From Acidobacteriota bacterium (GTDB taxonomy: Bacteria > Acidobacteriota > Holophagae > Acanthopleuribacterales > Acanthopleuribacteraceae), in assembly GCA_020439745.1 (NCBI GenBank), contig JAGQSC010000013.1, positions 1 to 61,172 of the forward strand: DNA of 61,172 bases, in the 5' to 3' direction. Below, one piece after another: positions 10,201 to 18,349 of the stretch. The notes beneath the pieces are model-generated. The model was not told the DNA's origin. It ran no database searches and worked only from the letters and a program-made list of their open reading frames with translations. Numbering within the stretch: position 1 is the stretch's first letter; every line of letters starts with the position of its first letter. The translations under genes were made by a program, and so were the position numbers.

Positions 10201-10487
10201 GCGCTCGTTACCTGGGCCTGGACAAAGATTTGGGCTCCATTGAGGTGGGCAAGTTGGCCGACCTGGTGATTCTGGCGCAGAACCCACTTGACGATATCCG
10301 ACATACGGATTCTGTGCATGTGGTGATGGTGAACGGGGTGATGTACGACGCCGAGACCATGCACGAGGTGCGTGAAAATGGTCGGAACCGGTTACCCTTT
10401 TTCTGGAAACGCAGCGAAGGAACGCATATCTCGTTTCCCGCGCTGTCACATTCCAGCGGACAACAGGGCTGTGTTTGCGGCCACTGA
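7278..10487 (+). CDS. TolB-like propeller / amidohydrolase fusion
   Basis: The 1069-residue exported protein has a short signal-like start (MALFLLWTLIYLG), then about 620 residues of WD40-like PD40 repeats (SPDGKTIAYTSD, SPDGRYLAFIRR, SHDGKSVVYTTWDD), and a C-terminal metal-dependent amidohydrolase domain. The metal site shows V-H-A-H (His698, His700), VKSY with the likely carboxylated Lys, HTGVEH, and a late NLGAHGQ segment. This two-part layout occurs in secreted imidazolonepropionase/prolidase-like hydrolases. The start is the ATG seven bases after GAGGGG, not the upstream TTG. PolA starts eight bases downstream of its stop, so the two may be cotranscribed. Substrate unknown; peptide or cyclic amide is likely. 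Confidence 0.9.
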   Translation: MALFLLWTLIYLGDEAQKEEWKVDEPPYPMTDISIDVTEGTWMNLDVSPDGQTIVFDLLGDIYEIPISGGEANALTHSVAWDMQPTYSPDGKTIAYTSDAGGGDNIWIMNREGQDAKAISKETFRLLNSPAWSADGSYLAARKHFTSSRSIGSGEIWLYHLSGGSGVQLTEKPNDQKDVGEPAFSPDGRYLYTSFDATPGKTFEYNKDPNSGIYAIRRLDLTTGKAEVILSGSGGAVRPTPSPDGRYLAFIRRLDYETALFLYDRQSGETWPVFNKLDRDMQETWAIHGVYPRFDWTPDSKSLIFWAAGKLNRLDIAGKKYVPIPFHIKTTKKVAQALRFPVEVSPDQFPVRMMRWTDVSPQGQQVVFQALGHIYIADLPVGTPRRLTEQTDHFEMTPRFSHDGKSVVYTTWDDQELGSVRIVSTRGGKTGKVVSTAPGHYMHPSFSPDDKEVAVMKLSGGYLRSPLHSLDTGIYLINLRQKTMERITESGADPHFDETGLYFTERSGDSTVLVHLKWDDRTRRDVAKSELASQIRVSPNGKWIAFQEDYNVFVCPNPDTGKPIDLGHEMKNLPVKKLSTHAGYNLSWTGDSHQLSWSLGPKLTSVAISEEIFDKDVDATDIEINMTHTTAKPSGITALVGVRAITMKGDEVIENAVVVVTDNRITAVGPADQMVIPTGAYVMNLSGYTLMPGLIDVHAHGAQATNEIIPEQNWLHYASLSFGVTTVHDPSNDTESIFAASELGKAGMIVAPRIFSTGTILYGAKLPDHTATVESVDDARGHLERLKAVGAFSVKSYNQPRRNQRQQVLAAARELEMMVVPEGGSLLQHNLTMVVDGHTGVEHAIPIARAYADITQLWSQTEVQYTPTLIVGYGGVWGENYWYQKTEVWKHERLARFVPPFILEPRSKRREMVPDNEFNHFRNAEVCKQLADAGVRVNLGAHGQREGLGAHWEMWMLAQGGMKNLDVLACGTINGARYLGLDKDLGSIEVGKLADLVILAQNPLDDIRHTDSVHVVMVNGVMYDAETMHEVRENGRNRLPFFWKRSEGTHISFPALSHSSGQQGCVCGH

Positions 10488-10495
10488 GTGTGTGA

Positions 10496-12241
10496 TTGAG
10501 CCTATCTGTCCTCACCCGGCCTGAACATCTCGAGGCCTTGGCAGGTCTCGTGGGTGAGCCTGCCATTGCGCTGGATATTGAAACGGCCGGCGCGGATGGG
10601 CTGAACCCCTACCAGAGTCGCATTCGCTTGATTCAATTGGCCACGCCCAGCGATGTGTTTGTGGTGGATTGCGATGCGGTGGATCCGTTTCCCTTTCTGA
10701 AACCCATACTCACCGATCCCACCGTCACCAAGGTGATCCACAACGCCAAGTTCGACCTGAAGCACATCTACCATCACACCCACATAGAAGTGAAGCCGGT
10801 CTTCTGCACCTACCTGGCCTCCCAACTACTGGCCATGGGCGATCGCGAGAAACGCCATAGCTTGGAGGCTGTGGCGTTGCGCTACCTGGACCTGGTGCTG
10901 GACAAGCATTTGCAGACCTCGGATTGGTCCGGTCTGTTGCATGACGATCAAATCGAGTATGCTGCACGCGATGTGTCGTCGCTGATGCAGCTTTACCCCA
11001 TCCTGGACTCGGAACTGCGGCAAAATAAGCTGCGCCGCGTCTCGCAATTGGAGTTCCGTACGGTGATGCCGGTGGCAGCCATGGAATTGAAGGGTATGCG
11101 ATTGGACATGGATCGTTGGCAGACCTTGGAAACCAAGCTCACCCATTCCGCCGACGAACTGGAATCCCAGATCTACCGCTACCTGCGTCGGTCCGACGAC
11201 CTTCCTGGCATTAACACCCTCAACCTGAATGCGCCCGACCAGGTGCGTGAGGCACTGCTTGAGTTGGGGATTGACGTGCCCGGCACGTCGGAAAACCACC
11301 TGAAACGCCATTTGGGCGATCATCCGGTGATCAAGATGTTGTTGGATTATCGGCACCTGACCCGCATTTTGAGTTCCACTGTGCGACACGCGCAAAACGC
11401 TATTGAACCCGCCACAGGTCGGGTACACCCAAGCTACCACCAGATCGCTTCGGCGTCGGGTCGCTTTGCCTGCAGCGAACCCAATATCCAGCAGGTGCCG
11501 CGTGAAAAGGAAGTGCGCGCAGCGTTCATCCCCGACGACGGCTACGCGTTTGTGATTGCGGACTATTCGCAAGTAGAGCTGCGGGTTGCGGCGGGACTGG
11601 CCAAAGATCCCATCATGCTCAAGGCCTACGAGGCGGGTGAGGATTTGCACCGACTGACCGCTGCGCTTACCATGGACAAGCCCAAACAGGACGTCTCCAA
11701 GAATGAACGACAGGCGGCCAAGGCGATCAACTTTGGTTTGATCTATGCCATGGGACCTAACGGTTTGATGCAGTCTGCGGCCAATTCATATGGTGTGGAG
11801 ATGACACTGGAACAAGCCACTACGTTTCGTGACCGTTACTTCAATCACTATGCCGGCATCAAGCGTTGGCAGGAACAACTGGCGGAGATCGGTAAGCGTC
11901 AGCGGTATGTGCGCACCTGTGCCGGTCGCATTCGTCAGTACAAGCAACGCGATGACATTCGCGTGACGGAACTGTTCAATATCCCCGTTCAGGGCACCGC
12001 AGCCGAGGGGCTGAAATCAGCGATGTGCCTGTTTTGGGATCGTGTGCAAGAGGCAGGACTGGATGCCGCCATCATTGCCATCATCCACGATGAAATCATT
12101 GTCGAAGTGGTCACTGGCCAGGCGCAACAGGCATGCGACTTGTTGAAGCAATGCATGGTGGAGGGGATCTCGTGGTTGGTACCCAACGTGGTGTTCGATG
12201 TGGACGCCCACATTGGGACGTCCTGGGCAGACAAGTCTTAG
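10496..12241 (+). CDS. polA: Family A DNA polymerase with 3'-5' exonuclease, no 5' nuclease
   Basis: This 581-residue enzyme starts directly with a DnaQ-like proofreading domain: Asp27-x-Glu29 (LDIETAG), HNAKFD with Asp87, and YAARD with Tyr155 and Asp159. The polymerase follows: motif A DYSQVELR (Asp356, Glu361), motif B RQAAKAINFGLIY with Arg405, Lys409, Phe413 and Tyr417, and motif C HDE (531-533). All catalytic residues are present. The E. coli-type N-terminal 5' nuclease is absent, as in Aquifex-type PolA of about 575 residues. The Phe in motif B matches E. coli Phe762. The likely start is TTG, without a strong Shine-Dalgarno, eight bases after the previous stop. A separate FEN/5' nuclease gene would be expected elsewhere for Okazaki processing. 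Confidence 0.93.
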   Translation: MSLSVLTRPEHLEALAGLVGEPAIALDIETAGADGLNPYQSRIRLIQLATPSDVFVVDCDAVDPFPFLKPILTDPTVTKVIHNAKFDLKHIYHHTHIEVKPVFCTYLASQLLAMGDREKRHSLEAVALRYLDLVLDKHLQTSDWSGLLHDDQIEYAARDVSSLMQLYPILDSELRQNKLRRVSQLEFRTVMPVAAMELKGMRLDMDRWQTLETKLTHSADELESQIYRYLRRSDDLPGINTLNLNAPDQVREALLELGIDVPGTSENHLKRHLGDHPVIKMLLDYRHLTRILSSTVRHAQNAIEPATGRVHPSYHQIASASGRFACSEPNIQQVPREKEVRAAFIPDDGYAFVIADYSQVELRVAAGLAKDPIMLKAYEAGEDLHRLTAALTMDKPKQDVSKNERQAAKAINFGLIYAMGPNGLMQSAANSYGVEMTLEQATTFRDRYFNHYAGIKRWQEQLAEIGKRQRYVRTCAGRIRQYKQRDDIRVTELFNIPVQGTAAEGLKSAMCLFWDRVQEAGLDAAIIAIIHDEIIVEVVTGQAQQACDLLKQCMVEGISWLVPNVVFDVDAHIGTSWADKS

Positions 12242-12738
12242 CCCCAGAAGGGTTTCAGAACTTCCGCCCACAAGGCCACCATCCACTCCAGGATGGGTGA
12301 CGTGATTGCCGTCAGACCGAGCACAAATCCTACCCAAAGGGCGTTCACCCAAAGTAGCGTGCCGCGGAACACACGCGGGTCCAGCTCGTTCTTTGCCAAT
12401 GCCAGCCAACTGATGGTGCGCAAGCCCACTTGGAACCGCATGATGAGGATTGTCAATCGTGGGCGTTTGAGGATGGATTCCTTCATGTCCAGGCGTCGTT
12501 GGTTCAGCCAGCGCCAATGCCAGACACGTTGGGCGGAGGCCCTGTGGCCAAAGGCGAAGACCAGAAGATCACCACTCATGGCACCCAGATAACCGCTCAG
12601 AAGGATGGGGCCCGGAGACGCCAGTCCGCGCATGATGGCCATGCCACAGATCACCAGCACCAACTCCCCTTCCAGCACGCACCCGACAAACGCGATCCAC
12701 CATGCGTGTTGGGCTATGAATTCGAAAAACGCCGCCAT
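12238..12738 (-). CDS. DedA/VTT-family membrane protein
   Basis: This 166-residue membrane protein has four to five hydrophobic helices and the features of the DedA (SNARE-associated/VTT) family: an early Glu in a membrane segment (CVLEGELVL), the G-x-x-x-G-D pair in LGAMSGDLLVFAFG, and R-F-Q-V-G-L-R in the second half. DedA proteins act in the inner membrane, with roles in lipid-carrier flipping and membrane potential. At 166 residues it is shorter than typical members (about 200). Its stop overlaps the stop of the convergent polA by four bases, so no independent terminator fits between them. The start ATG lies 79 bp downstream of the next leftward gene. Confidence 0.8.
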   Translation of the reverse strand: MAAFFEFIAQHAWWIAFVGCVLEGELVLVICGMAIMRGLASPGPILLSGYLGAMSGDLLVFAFGHRASAQRVWHWRWLNQRRLDMKESILKRPRLTILIMRFQVGLRTISWLALAKNELDPRVFRGTLLWVNALWVGFVLGLTAITSPILEWMVALWAEVLKPFWG

Positions 12739-12817
12739 GATCGGTCACCATAACCGAAAAGGCGGCGTTTATGCTATCGAGATCTGTGGGCACTTGTGGC
12801 CGCCCACGAATCAATGG

Positions 12818-14050
12818 TTATAGACGGCTGATGGCGAAACCCATGGCCATGCGTTGCATCACTTGCATGTTGTCCTGATTGATCAACATCACGTCGCGCA
12901 CCGCAAAGGGCGCTTCCAACTTCGCTTCAGCAGCCATGTTCAGGTCAATGGGCCAAGCGAGGTTTGAGGTTCCTGCCTGCAGCACAGCGGCGCTGTCCAG
13001 CACGCTGAACGCTTGGAGTTCGCCATGCTCGTTGGTTCCGTACAAGACACCACGGGCTTCGTATCGAGCCGGTGTCCCCACCTGCACGCCCAATACGATT
13101 CGAGGTGTTTTGTCATCGCCATTGTTGACCGAGACTTGGCCGTTGAGCCGAGCCGTGGCGATGCCCACGCCAAATGCCGTGCGCACGTTTCGCCTAACCG
13201 CCATACCGCCCAATGAGCCGGTGATGTCCAGTTCCACTTCCCACAAACCTTGAGTCGTGGTGATCTGAGGGATTTGACCGGAGATGGTCAACTGACCACC
13301 GCGGGCAAAGGCCGATACGGGGAAGGTTTCGCCGGTGGGTGCGATCAATTGGCCTTGGATTTGAGAGGCCGACCAGAAACCGCGTTCGGTTTCCAGCGCG
13401 CCAATCAGTGTCAATTTGCCACCAGCCAGATACTCGAACTGCGTGGCTTGAAGACTGGCGATCGTCGCGCTTTCCTTTTCCAGCACATGCATCATGTACC
13501 ATTCACTTTCGTTGCGTTCCAAGCCATCGGCGTACAGCCAGAACTGGCCTGCGCCGAGCTCGCGCTTTAAGCGGAATACGGAGGTTCCTTCGGGAAAGGG
13601 ATTATCGGTTTGGGCCAGTTGCTCGGCCGTCACCAGAAGTTCGAACCCACTGCCCCGTTCAAAGACCTGGTCTCGTTCAGTCACCAGAACCAGACGACTG
13701 GGATCGATGGCTGCGTTTTGGTTGACGGCGTCGATGTCGCGGTTCACGGCGTGGATACGAACCAGCGCGCCAGGATCGGTGGTCACTAATGTCACGCCAC
13801 CCACCAGATCGGCAGCGGAGAAGCTGGTGTGGTACTCACGACTGCGAGCGATGAAGGGAGCGGGCGCTTCCAGACTTGCCGTGGTGGGCAGTGCCATGGA
13901 AACCGGTTGCGTTTCCGCATTGAGCGGGTTCTGTTGGGCTGGCATGGCGATCACATCGTCCGGCACCATATCGGTGGCGTGTGCGGGCATCCAGGTTACT
14001 TGTTCACCTGCAAAAAGGGTCAAACTGGCAAATAGGCATATGATTTTCAC
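12818..14050 (-). CDS. Exported protein of unknown function (possibly DUF4785-like)
   Basis: The 410-residue product starts at a GTG five bases after AAGGAGG (14050), which gives a clean signal peptide (VKIICLFASLTLFAG) ; the longer frame adds 15 unlikely residues. The mature protein has a Pro/Ala-rich linker, then a domain with V-R-I-H-A-V and LVLVTERDQVFERGSGFELLV, then Ig-like beta strands (GKLTLIGALETERG, WEVELDITGSLGG). The layout resembles secreted proteins annotated DUF4785, but I am not certain. It follows the lipase-like gene by only 10 bases, so the two are cotranscribed from the dyad-flanked promoter near 15040. Confidence 0.65.
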   Translation of the reverse strand: MKIICLFASLTLFAGEQVTWMPAHATDMVPDDVIAMPAQQNPLNAETQPVSMALPTTASLEAPAPFIARSREYHTSFSAADLVGGVTLVTTDPGALVRIHAVNRDIDAVNQNAAIDPSRLVLVTERDQVFERGSGFELLVTAEQLAQTDNPFPEGTSVFRLKRELGAGQFWLYADGLERNESEWYMMHVLEKESATIASLQATQFEYLAGGKLTLIGALETERGFWSASQIQGQLIAPTGETFPVSAFARGGQLTISGQIPQITTTQGLWEVELDITGSLGGMAVRRNVRTAFGVGIATARLNGQVSVNNGDDKTPRIVLGVQVGTPARYEARGVLYGTNEHGELQAFSVLDSAAVLQAGTSNLAWPIDLNMAAEAKLEAPFAVRDVMLINQDNMQVMQRMAMGFAISRL

Positions 14051-14060
14051 GGTTTCCTCC

Positions 14061-14912
14061 TTACAGGTCGTTGCGCAGCAGGACGTCAAGTCCAAAACAC
14101 TTGCGTCGACTCTGGTTGTGGCTCAAGGGCTCGCTGCCATTGGTGAACTGGGTGTCGTAATACCAAACGGTGCCGGCACCAGCCTGACTGGAGCAGTCGA
14201 GGAAGCCGTCGGAACAACTGTTCAGCCAAGCCTGAGTCACTTCCAGCCCCAGATTAAGCGTGTAACCACCGCAATAGCTGTCGGGATCCCAAATTGCCGT
14301 TTCGACGTCTGTGCCCACGATGTCCCAAAAGCCTTTGGGCAGGCTGGGGCGACCAGAGGTGCCGTACAGCCAAGTTGAGTTGTAGTAGGACATCCAGTGC
14401 GTCTGTTGCATGCGCACCATGTCACTTTGGTAACCCAATAACCAGCCCAGCGCCTGTTCAAACACGGTTCCATTCATCACCGCATTGGCCAGAGGTGTGC
14501 CCAAGCTTGAAGGCGCCAGAGCGTTCACCCATCGGGTCTTTTGGATGATGGTGGGGAACTTCGCGTTCCAGGTGGGGTTGGACATAATCCAGCGCATCAC
14601 GTTCCCGCTACCGGAATGGGTGATGACCACCAGGTCTGTGATGCCTTTGGCGTTGATGAACGCGACCAGTTGGTCTGCAAGTGCGCCGGAAGCGGCTGCA
14701 TCCCACATGTACTTATCGAAATCGCAGTTCACCACCACGTAATTGTTGGGGTTGGGTAGGCCTTGACGCACCGAGTTCACGAACTCGGAAGTCCAGTAAT
14801 CATTCAGGGCATTGGTTTGCCTTCCAGTCCCATGCACAAAGGCGACGCCCGTATTGGCGAAGCAACTGAAAACAAACAAGATCATGCCGAAAAGGCGCAG
14901 GCAACGTAACAT
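14061..14912 (-). CDS. Secreted lipase-like alpha/beta hydrolase
   Basis: The 283-residue protein begins at the ATG eight bases after AGGAGG (14912) and has a signal peptide (LRLFGMILFVFSCFANTG). AFVHGTGRQ is an oxyanion-hole-like segment, and VVITHSGSGNVMRW is the nucleophile elbow, with Thr in place of the first Gly of G-x-S-x-G. A DP-D and a late S-H-N-Q give plausible Asp and His partners. Several Cys residues in the C-terminal third (YCGGY, CSDGFLDC) suggest disulphides, as expected after export. It heads a two-gene operon with the unknown exported protein. Substrate cannot be read from the sequence; lipid ester or another acyl ester is likely. Confidence 0.75.
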   Translation of the reverse strand: MLRCLRLFGMILFVFSCFANTGVAFVHGTGRQTNALNDYWTSEFVNSVRQGLPNPNNYVVVNCDFDKYMWDAAASGALADQLVAFINAKGITDLVVITHSGSGNVMRWIMSNPTWNAKFPTIIQKTRWVNALAPSSLGTPLANAVMNGTVFEQALGWLLGYQSDMVRMQQTHWMSYYNSTWLYGTSGRPSLPKGFWDIVGTDVETAIWDPDSYCGGYTLNLGLEVTQAWLNSCSDGFLDCSSQAGAGTVWYYDTQFTNGSEPLSHNQSRRKCFGLDVLLRNDL

Positions 14913-15005
14913 GACAAATTCCTCCTGTGACAACCCGAGCGTCTGGATGAATCAATGAACCACGCGGAGAGCGAGGCCCGAGTCTATGTAAATAGTTTGT
15001 AAATG

Positions 15006-15019
15006 TGAATCGTCATTCA
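15006..15019. promoter_or_regulatory. Operator-like dyad, copy 1 (TGAAT-N4-ATTCA)
   Basis: TGAAT-CGTC-ATTCA is a perfect 5-bp-arm inverted repeat at the transcription start region, just downstream of the -10 box of the leftward promoter. Binding there would block transcription of the lipase-like operon. The second copy lies exactly 50 bp away. Confidence 0.5.
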
Positions 15020-15046
15020 TTGTACAAACTGTCGGATCCCTGTCAA
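15019..15046 (-). promoter_or_regulatory. Promoter of the lipase-like operon
   Basis: On the minus strand TTGACA (15041-15046), a 16-base spacer and TACAAT (15019-15024) form a near-consensus housekeeping promoter about 100 bases upstream of the ATG at 14912. Two copies of the dyad TGAAT-N4-ATTCA lie at each end of it. Confidence 0.65.
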
Positions 15047-15055
15047 CACTTTTTT

Positions 15056-15069
15056 TGAATCTCCATTCA
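15056..15069. promoter_or_regulatory. Operator-like dyad, copy 2 (TGAAT-N4-ATTCA)
   Basis: TGAAT-CTCC-ATTCA repeats the arms of copy 1 with a different spacer. It lies just upstream of the -35 box of the leftward promoter and 26 bp upstream of the -35 of the fumarase promoter, between two T-runs. Confidence 0.5.
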
Positions 15070-15094
15070 TTTTTTTCTGCAGCGCGTCAAAGCT

Positions 15095-15123
15095 TTGTTA
15101 CACCTGCATTGAACTGCTAGACT
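15095..15123 (+). promoter_or_regulatory. Promoter of the fumarase gene
   Basis: TTGTTA (15095-15100), a 17-base spacer and TAGACT (15118-15123), with TG one base before the hexamer, give an extended -10 promoter 18 bases before the chosen ATG. The 5' leader would be only about 10 bases and just holds the Shine-Dalgarno. Confidence 0.55.
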
Positions 15124-15140
15124 CAGGGATGGGAGGACAT

Positions 15141-16760
15141 ATGGCATTTGCATTTCAACCCATCTTTGAATCTGGTGAAGATAAGACTGAATATCGGGCC
15201 CTGGATACCCCACCCATCGAAGTGCTGAAGCTAGGCGGTAGAGACGTGTTGCAGGTGCCGCCCGAGGTACTTCAACAACTGGCCGCTACGGCCTTTAGGG
15301 ACGTTTCTCACTTACTGCGTGCCAGCCATTTGGAGAAGCTGGCCAAGATCCTCAAGGATCCAGAAGCCTCTGACAACGACCGATTTGTGGCGTTGGACCT
15401 GTTAAAGAATGCGGTGATTGCGGCAGAAATGGTGTTCCCCGGATGTCAGGACACGGGCACGGCCATCGTGTTTGCCAAGAAGGGCGAAACGGTGTGGACA
15501 GGCGTTGACGACGCGGAATGGCTTTCGCGCGGGGTTTATGACGTGTACACCTCCACCAACCTGCGTTATTCACAAGTCGCTCCGCTGAGCATGTACCAGG
15601 AAAAGAATACGGGCACCAATCTGCCTGCCCAGATCGACATTATGGCAAGCCCGGGAAATGTGTATGAATTCCTCTTCATCGCCAAAGGTGGCGGTAGTGC
15701 CAACAAAACGTTCTTGTACCAAAAGACCAAGGCTCTTTTGAACAAAACGTCGATGCACGAATTTGTACGCGAATCCATCACCAGCCTGGGAACCGCAGCC
15801 TGCCCTCCTTACCATTTGGCCGTGGTCATCGGTGGTACATCCGCCGAGATGACGGCAAAAACCGTAAAGCTGGCATCCTGTGGTTATTTCGATAACCTAC
15901 CCAGAGAAGGCAATGCCTTGGGTCGCGCCTTTCGGGACCTTGAGTTGGAACAGGAAATCGAAGAGATTGCACGACAAACAGGGATCGGCGCCCAGTTTGG
16001 TGGTAAGTATTTTGTGCATGACGTACGCGTGATCCGCATGCCGCGACACGGGGCATCCTGCCCAGTGGGCATTGGCGTCAGTTGCTCGGCTGATCGTCAA
16101 ATCAAAGCCAAGATCACCGCCGATGGCGTGTTCCTGGAACAGTTGGAACTGAATCCCGCACGCTTCTTGCCCACTGATTTAGAAGACGCCAGCAAACCGG
16201 CCATCTCCATCGATCTGAATCGCCCGATGGCGGAGATCCTGAAAACGTTGAGCAGCTTGCAGGTGGCCACACGCATCATGCTCAACGGTCCCATGGTCGT
16301 AGCTCGCGATATCGCCCACGCCAAACTGAAAGAGTTGATGGACAAGACAGGCGATCTTCCCGACTACTTCAAGGAGTTCCCCGTCTACTATGCCGGTCCG
16401 GCTAAAACGCCCGATGGCTATCCTTCGGGTTCCTTTGGACCCACCACTTCACAGCGCATGGACCCCTACGTGGACCAGTTCCAGAAAATCGGTGGATCCA
16501 TGGTGATGCTGGGCAAAGGCAACCGCACACCTCAGGTGGCGGCCGCCTGTCAGGCCAACGGTGGTTTCTACCTGGGCTCTATAGGCGGACCAGCGGCCCG
16601 GCTCGGTAAGGAGTGCATTACCAGCGTTGAAGTACTGGACTACGAAGAACTGGGCATGGAAGCGGTTTGGAAGATCGAAGTGAAGGATTTCCCGGCCTTT
16701 ATCATCACGGATGACAAGGGCAACGACTTTTTCAATCGCCCGGCTGCATGGAAACTTTGA
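15141..16760 (+). CDS. Fumarate hydratase, class I (4Fe-4S)
   Basis: This 539-residue enzyme interconverts fumarate and malate in the TCA cycle with an oxygen-sensitive 4Fe-4S cluster. The three cluster Cys residues are visible at spacing like E. coli FumA: Cys102 (GCQDTGTA), Cys221 (AACPPYH) and Cys315 (GVSCSADR). The C-terminal half carries GNRTPQV and [11 protein letters not shown] of the beta domain. Length fits FumA/FumB. I chose the second ATG, which follows GGGAGG by four bases, over an ATG 12 bases earlier. It is monocistronic or linked to the M61 peptidase 47 bp downstream. Because the enzyme is oxygen-sensitive, it fits a life with low-oxygen phases. Confidence 0.95.
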   Translation: MAFAFQPIFESGEDKTEYRALDTPPIEVLKLGGRDVLQVPPEVLQQLAATAFRDVSHLLRASHLEKLAKILKDPEASDNDRFVALDLLKNAVIAAEMVFPGCQDTGTAIVFAKKGETVWTGVDDAEWLSRGVYDVYTSTNLRYSQVAPLSMYQEKNTGTNLPAQIDIMASPGNVYEFLFIAKGGGSANKTFLYQKTKALLNKTSMHEFVRESITSLGTAACPPYHLAVVIGGTSAEMTAKTVKLASCGYFDNLPREGNALGRAFRDLELEQEIEEIARQTGIGAQFGGKYFVHDVRVIRMPRHGASCPVGIGVSCSADRQIKAKITADGVFLEQLELNPARFLPTDLEDASKPAISIDLNRPMAEILKTLSSLQVATRIMLNGPMVVARDIAHAKLKELMDKTGDLPDYFKEFPVYYAGPAKTPDGYPSGSFGPTTSQRMDPYVDQFQKIGGSMVMLGKGNRTPQVAAACQANGGFYLGSIGGPAARLGKECITSVEVLDYEELGMEAVWKIEVKDFPAFIITDDKGNDFFNRPAAWKL

Positions 16761-16807
16761 GGGTCCAGTTCCCGTAGGAGCTGCCAATCAGGAAAGAGGA
16801 GTTCAGC

Positions 16808-18349
16808 ATGCGTCGATTGATTGCTTTATGTCTCGTTGTGGGCATGATCACATGCCAGAAGAAACCGGTTGCAGTGGCCCCCATGGCGGCGCCGCAGGAA
16901 ATTGCGCCGCTTTCTTATTCGGTAGATCTCACACAAATCTCAGATGATCTGTTTCGCTGCCAATTGGTGATGGCCCCTGTTGATGACGAAGTCGTCACCA
17001 TCCAGTTTCCGGCTTCAGCGCCAGGAACTTATCAGACCATGGATATGGGACGGTTTGTGCGGAGTATTGAAGCTGCAGATCAGGTCGGCAACTCGATCAA
17101 CTTGACGCAAGCATCCACCAACCAGTGGCAGTTCGACAATCCGGGAGGCCCTGTTCGCATCAGCTATACCATTGCTGAAACCTGGGACACCAAGGTGGAC
17201 GATCGCTTCATTTTCCCCATGGCTGGCACCTCGCTTGAGGCCGATCATGCGTTGATCTGTCCCCATGCGGTGTTCCCCTTCCCCCTCGGTTACCAGGACC
17301 GTGCGGTTGCTTTGAGTGTTCAGTTGCCCGAGACATGGACCGTCGGCACCGCCATGCCCTTTGAAAACGGGGCGTACCACGCCGAAGACTACGACCAGTT
17401 TGTCGATTCGCCCTTGTTGGTCGGTAACCTGTCGGTGGCCGAAGAGACCATCGATGGTTGCCGATTCCAGGTGTACGTCTATTCCAAATCCGGCAATAAG
17501 AAAGCCGATGCCATCCTGGAAAAGCTGCGCCCCGTGATTACGGCAACCGGTGAGATGTTGCATGGCTTTCCCAATGATCACTACGCGTTCCTGTTCCATT
17601 TCGAGGCGCTGACCATGGGTGCCTGGGAACATGCCTATAGTTCCAATTACGTGCTCAGTGATACCGCCAACGAAACCGCCACCATGAATAGCATGGTCCA
17701 CATGGCTGCTCACGAAGTCTTCCACATGATCACACCGCTGCATATCCACAGCGAGATGATCGACCCCTTCGATTTTGCGGAACCGAAACCCTCTATCCAC
17801 CTCTGGTTTTATGAAGGCGTGACGGAATGGGCGGCTCGCATCATGATGATGCGTGCCGAGTTCATCACGCTTGATCGCTATCTGACCAATGTCGGGCGTA
17901 GCATTATGGGTTCTGGTTTTTTTGACTCATCCGTCAGCCTGAAAGGCATCGGCGAAGCCTCGTTTAGTCCGTCCAACATGCGCCTCTTTCCCAATGTATA
18001 TATGAAGGGTTCCCTGGTCGCCGCGTTACTGGATCTGAAAATGCTCTATCTCACAGACGGGAAGATCGGGCTACGCGATGTGATTTTGGATCTGGCCGAA
18101 GACTTTGGTCCGCAACAGACCTTTTCGGAAGCGGATTTCTTCAAAGAAATTGCAGATCGTTCGGCCCCTGAAATTGAAGAGTTCCTCAACCGCTATGTCG
18201 GCGGAATCGACGAATTGCCCATTGCTGAATGTTTTGGTTATGTGGGTATCGGATACACGGTTCAAGGCGCTAAGCTTGAGGTGTTGGAAAACGCCACAGC
18301 CGAACAGCTCGCCCTGCGCGAGATCTGGATGCAAAACGGAGCGCCATGA
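16808..18349 (+). CDS. Lipoprotein M61-family (glycyl aminopeptidase-like) metallopeptidase
   Basis: The 513-residue protein has a signal with lipobox-like GMITC (Cys16), an N-terminal beta domain, and a gluzincin core: HEVFH (His302, Glu303, His306), followed by WFYEGVTEW with Glu336 as the third zinc ligand. GAWEHAYSS upstream matches the G-x-x-E-H-x-x-S signature of M61. The usual C-terminal PDZ domain seems absent or very short, as the protein ends soon after the catalytic domain. AGAGGAG six bases before ATG supports the start. It overlaps the next gene by ATGA (18346-18349), so the two are coupled. It probably cleaves peptides at the periplasmic face of a membrane. Confidence 0.88.
   Translation: MRRLIALCLVVGMITCQKKPVAVAPMAAPQEIAPLSYSVDLTQISDDLFRCQLVMAPVDDEVVTIQFPASAPGTYQTMDMGRFVRSIEAADQVGNSINLTQASTNQWQFDNPGGPVRISYTIAETWDTKVDDRFIFPMAGTSLEADHALICPHAVFPFPLGYQDRAVALSVQLPETWTVGTAMPFENGAYHAEDYDQFVDSPLLVGNLSVAEETIDGCRFQVYVYSKSGNKKADAILEKLRPVITATGEMLHGFPNDHYAFLFHFEALTMGAWEHAYSSNYVLSDTANETATMNSMVHMAAHEVFHMITPLHIHSEMIDPFDFAEPKPSIHLWFYEGVTEWAARIMMMRAEFITLDRYLTNVGRSIMGSGFFDSSVSLKGIGEASFSPSNMRLFPNVYMKGSLVAALLDLKMLYLTDGKIGLRDVILDLAEDFGPQQTFSEADFFKEIADRSAPEIEEFLNRYVGGIDELPIAECFGYVGIGYTVQGAKLEVLENATAEQLALREIWMQNGAP

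Noticed and set aside
10826-11650. 274-residue minus-strand frame inside polA
   Set aside because: Shadow of a well-conserved polymerase gene; no domain and no start signals.
13494-14378. 294-residue plus-strand frame across the lipase-like operon
   Set aside because: It crosses two genes with good ribosome sites and signal peptides on the other strand, and its composition (Ser/Arg/Thr-rich) is typical of antisense frames.
17015-17800. 261-residue minus-strand frame inside the M61 peptidase gene
   Set aside because: Antisense shadow; the M61 gene has HEVFH and family motifs.
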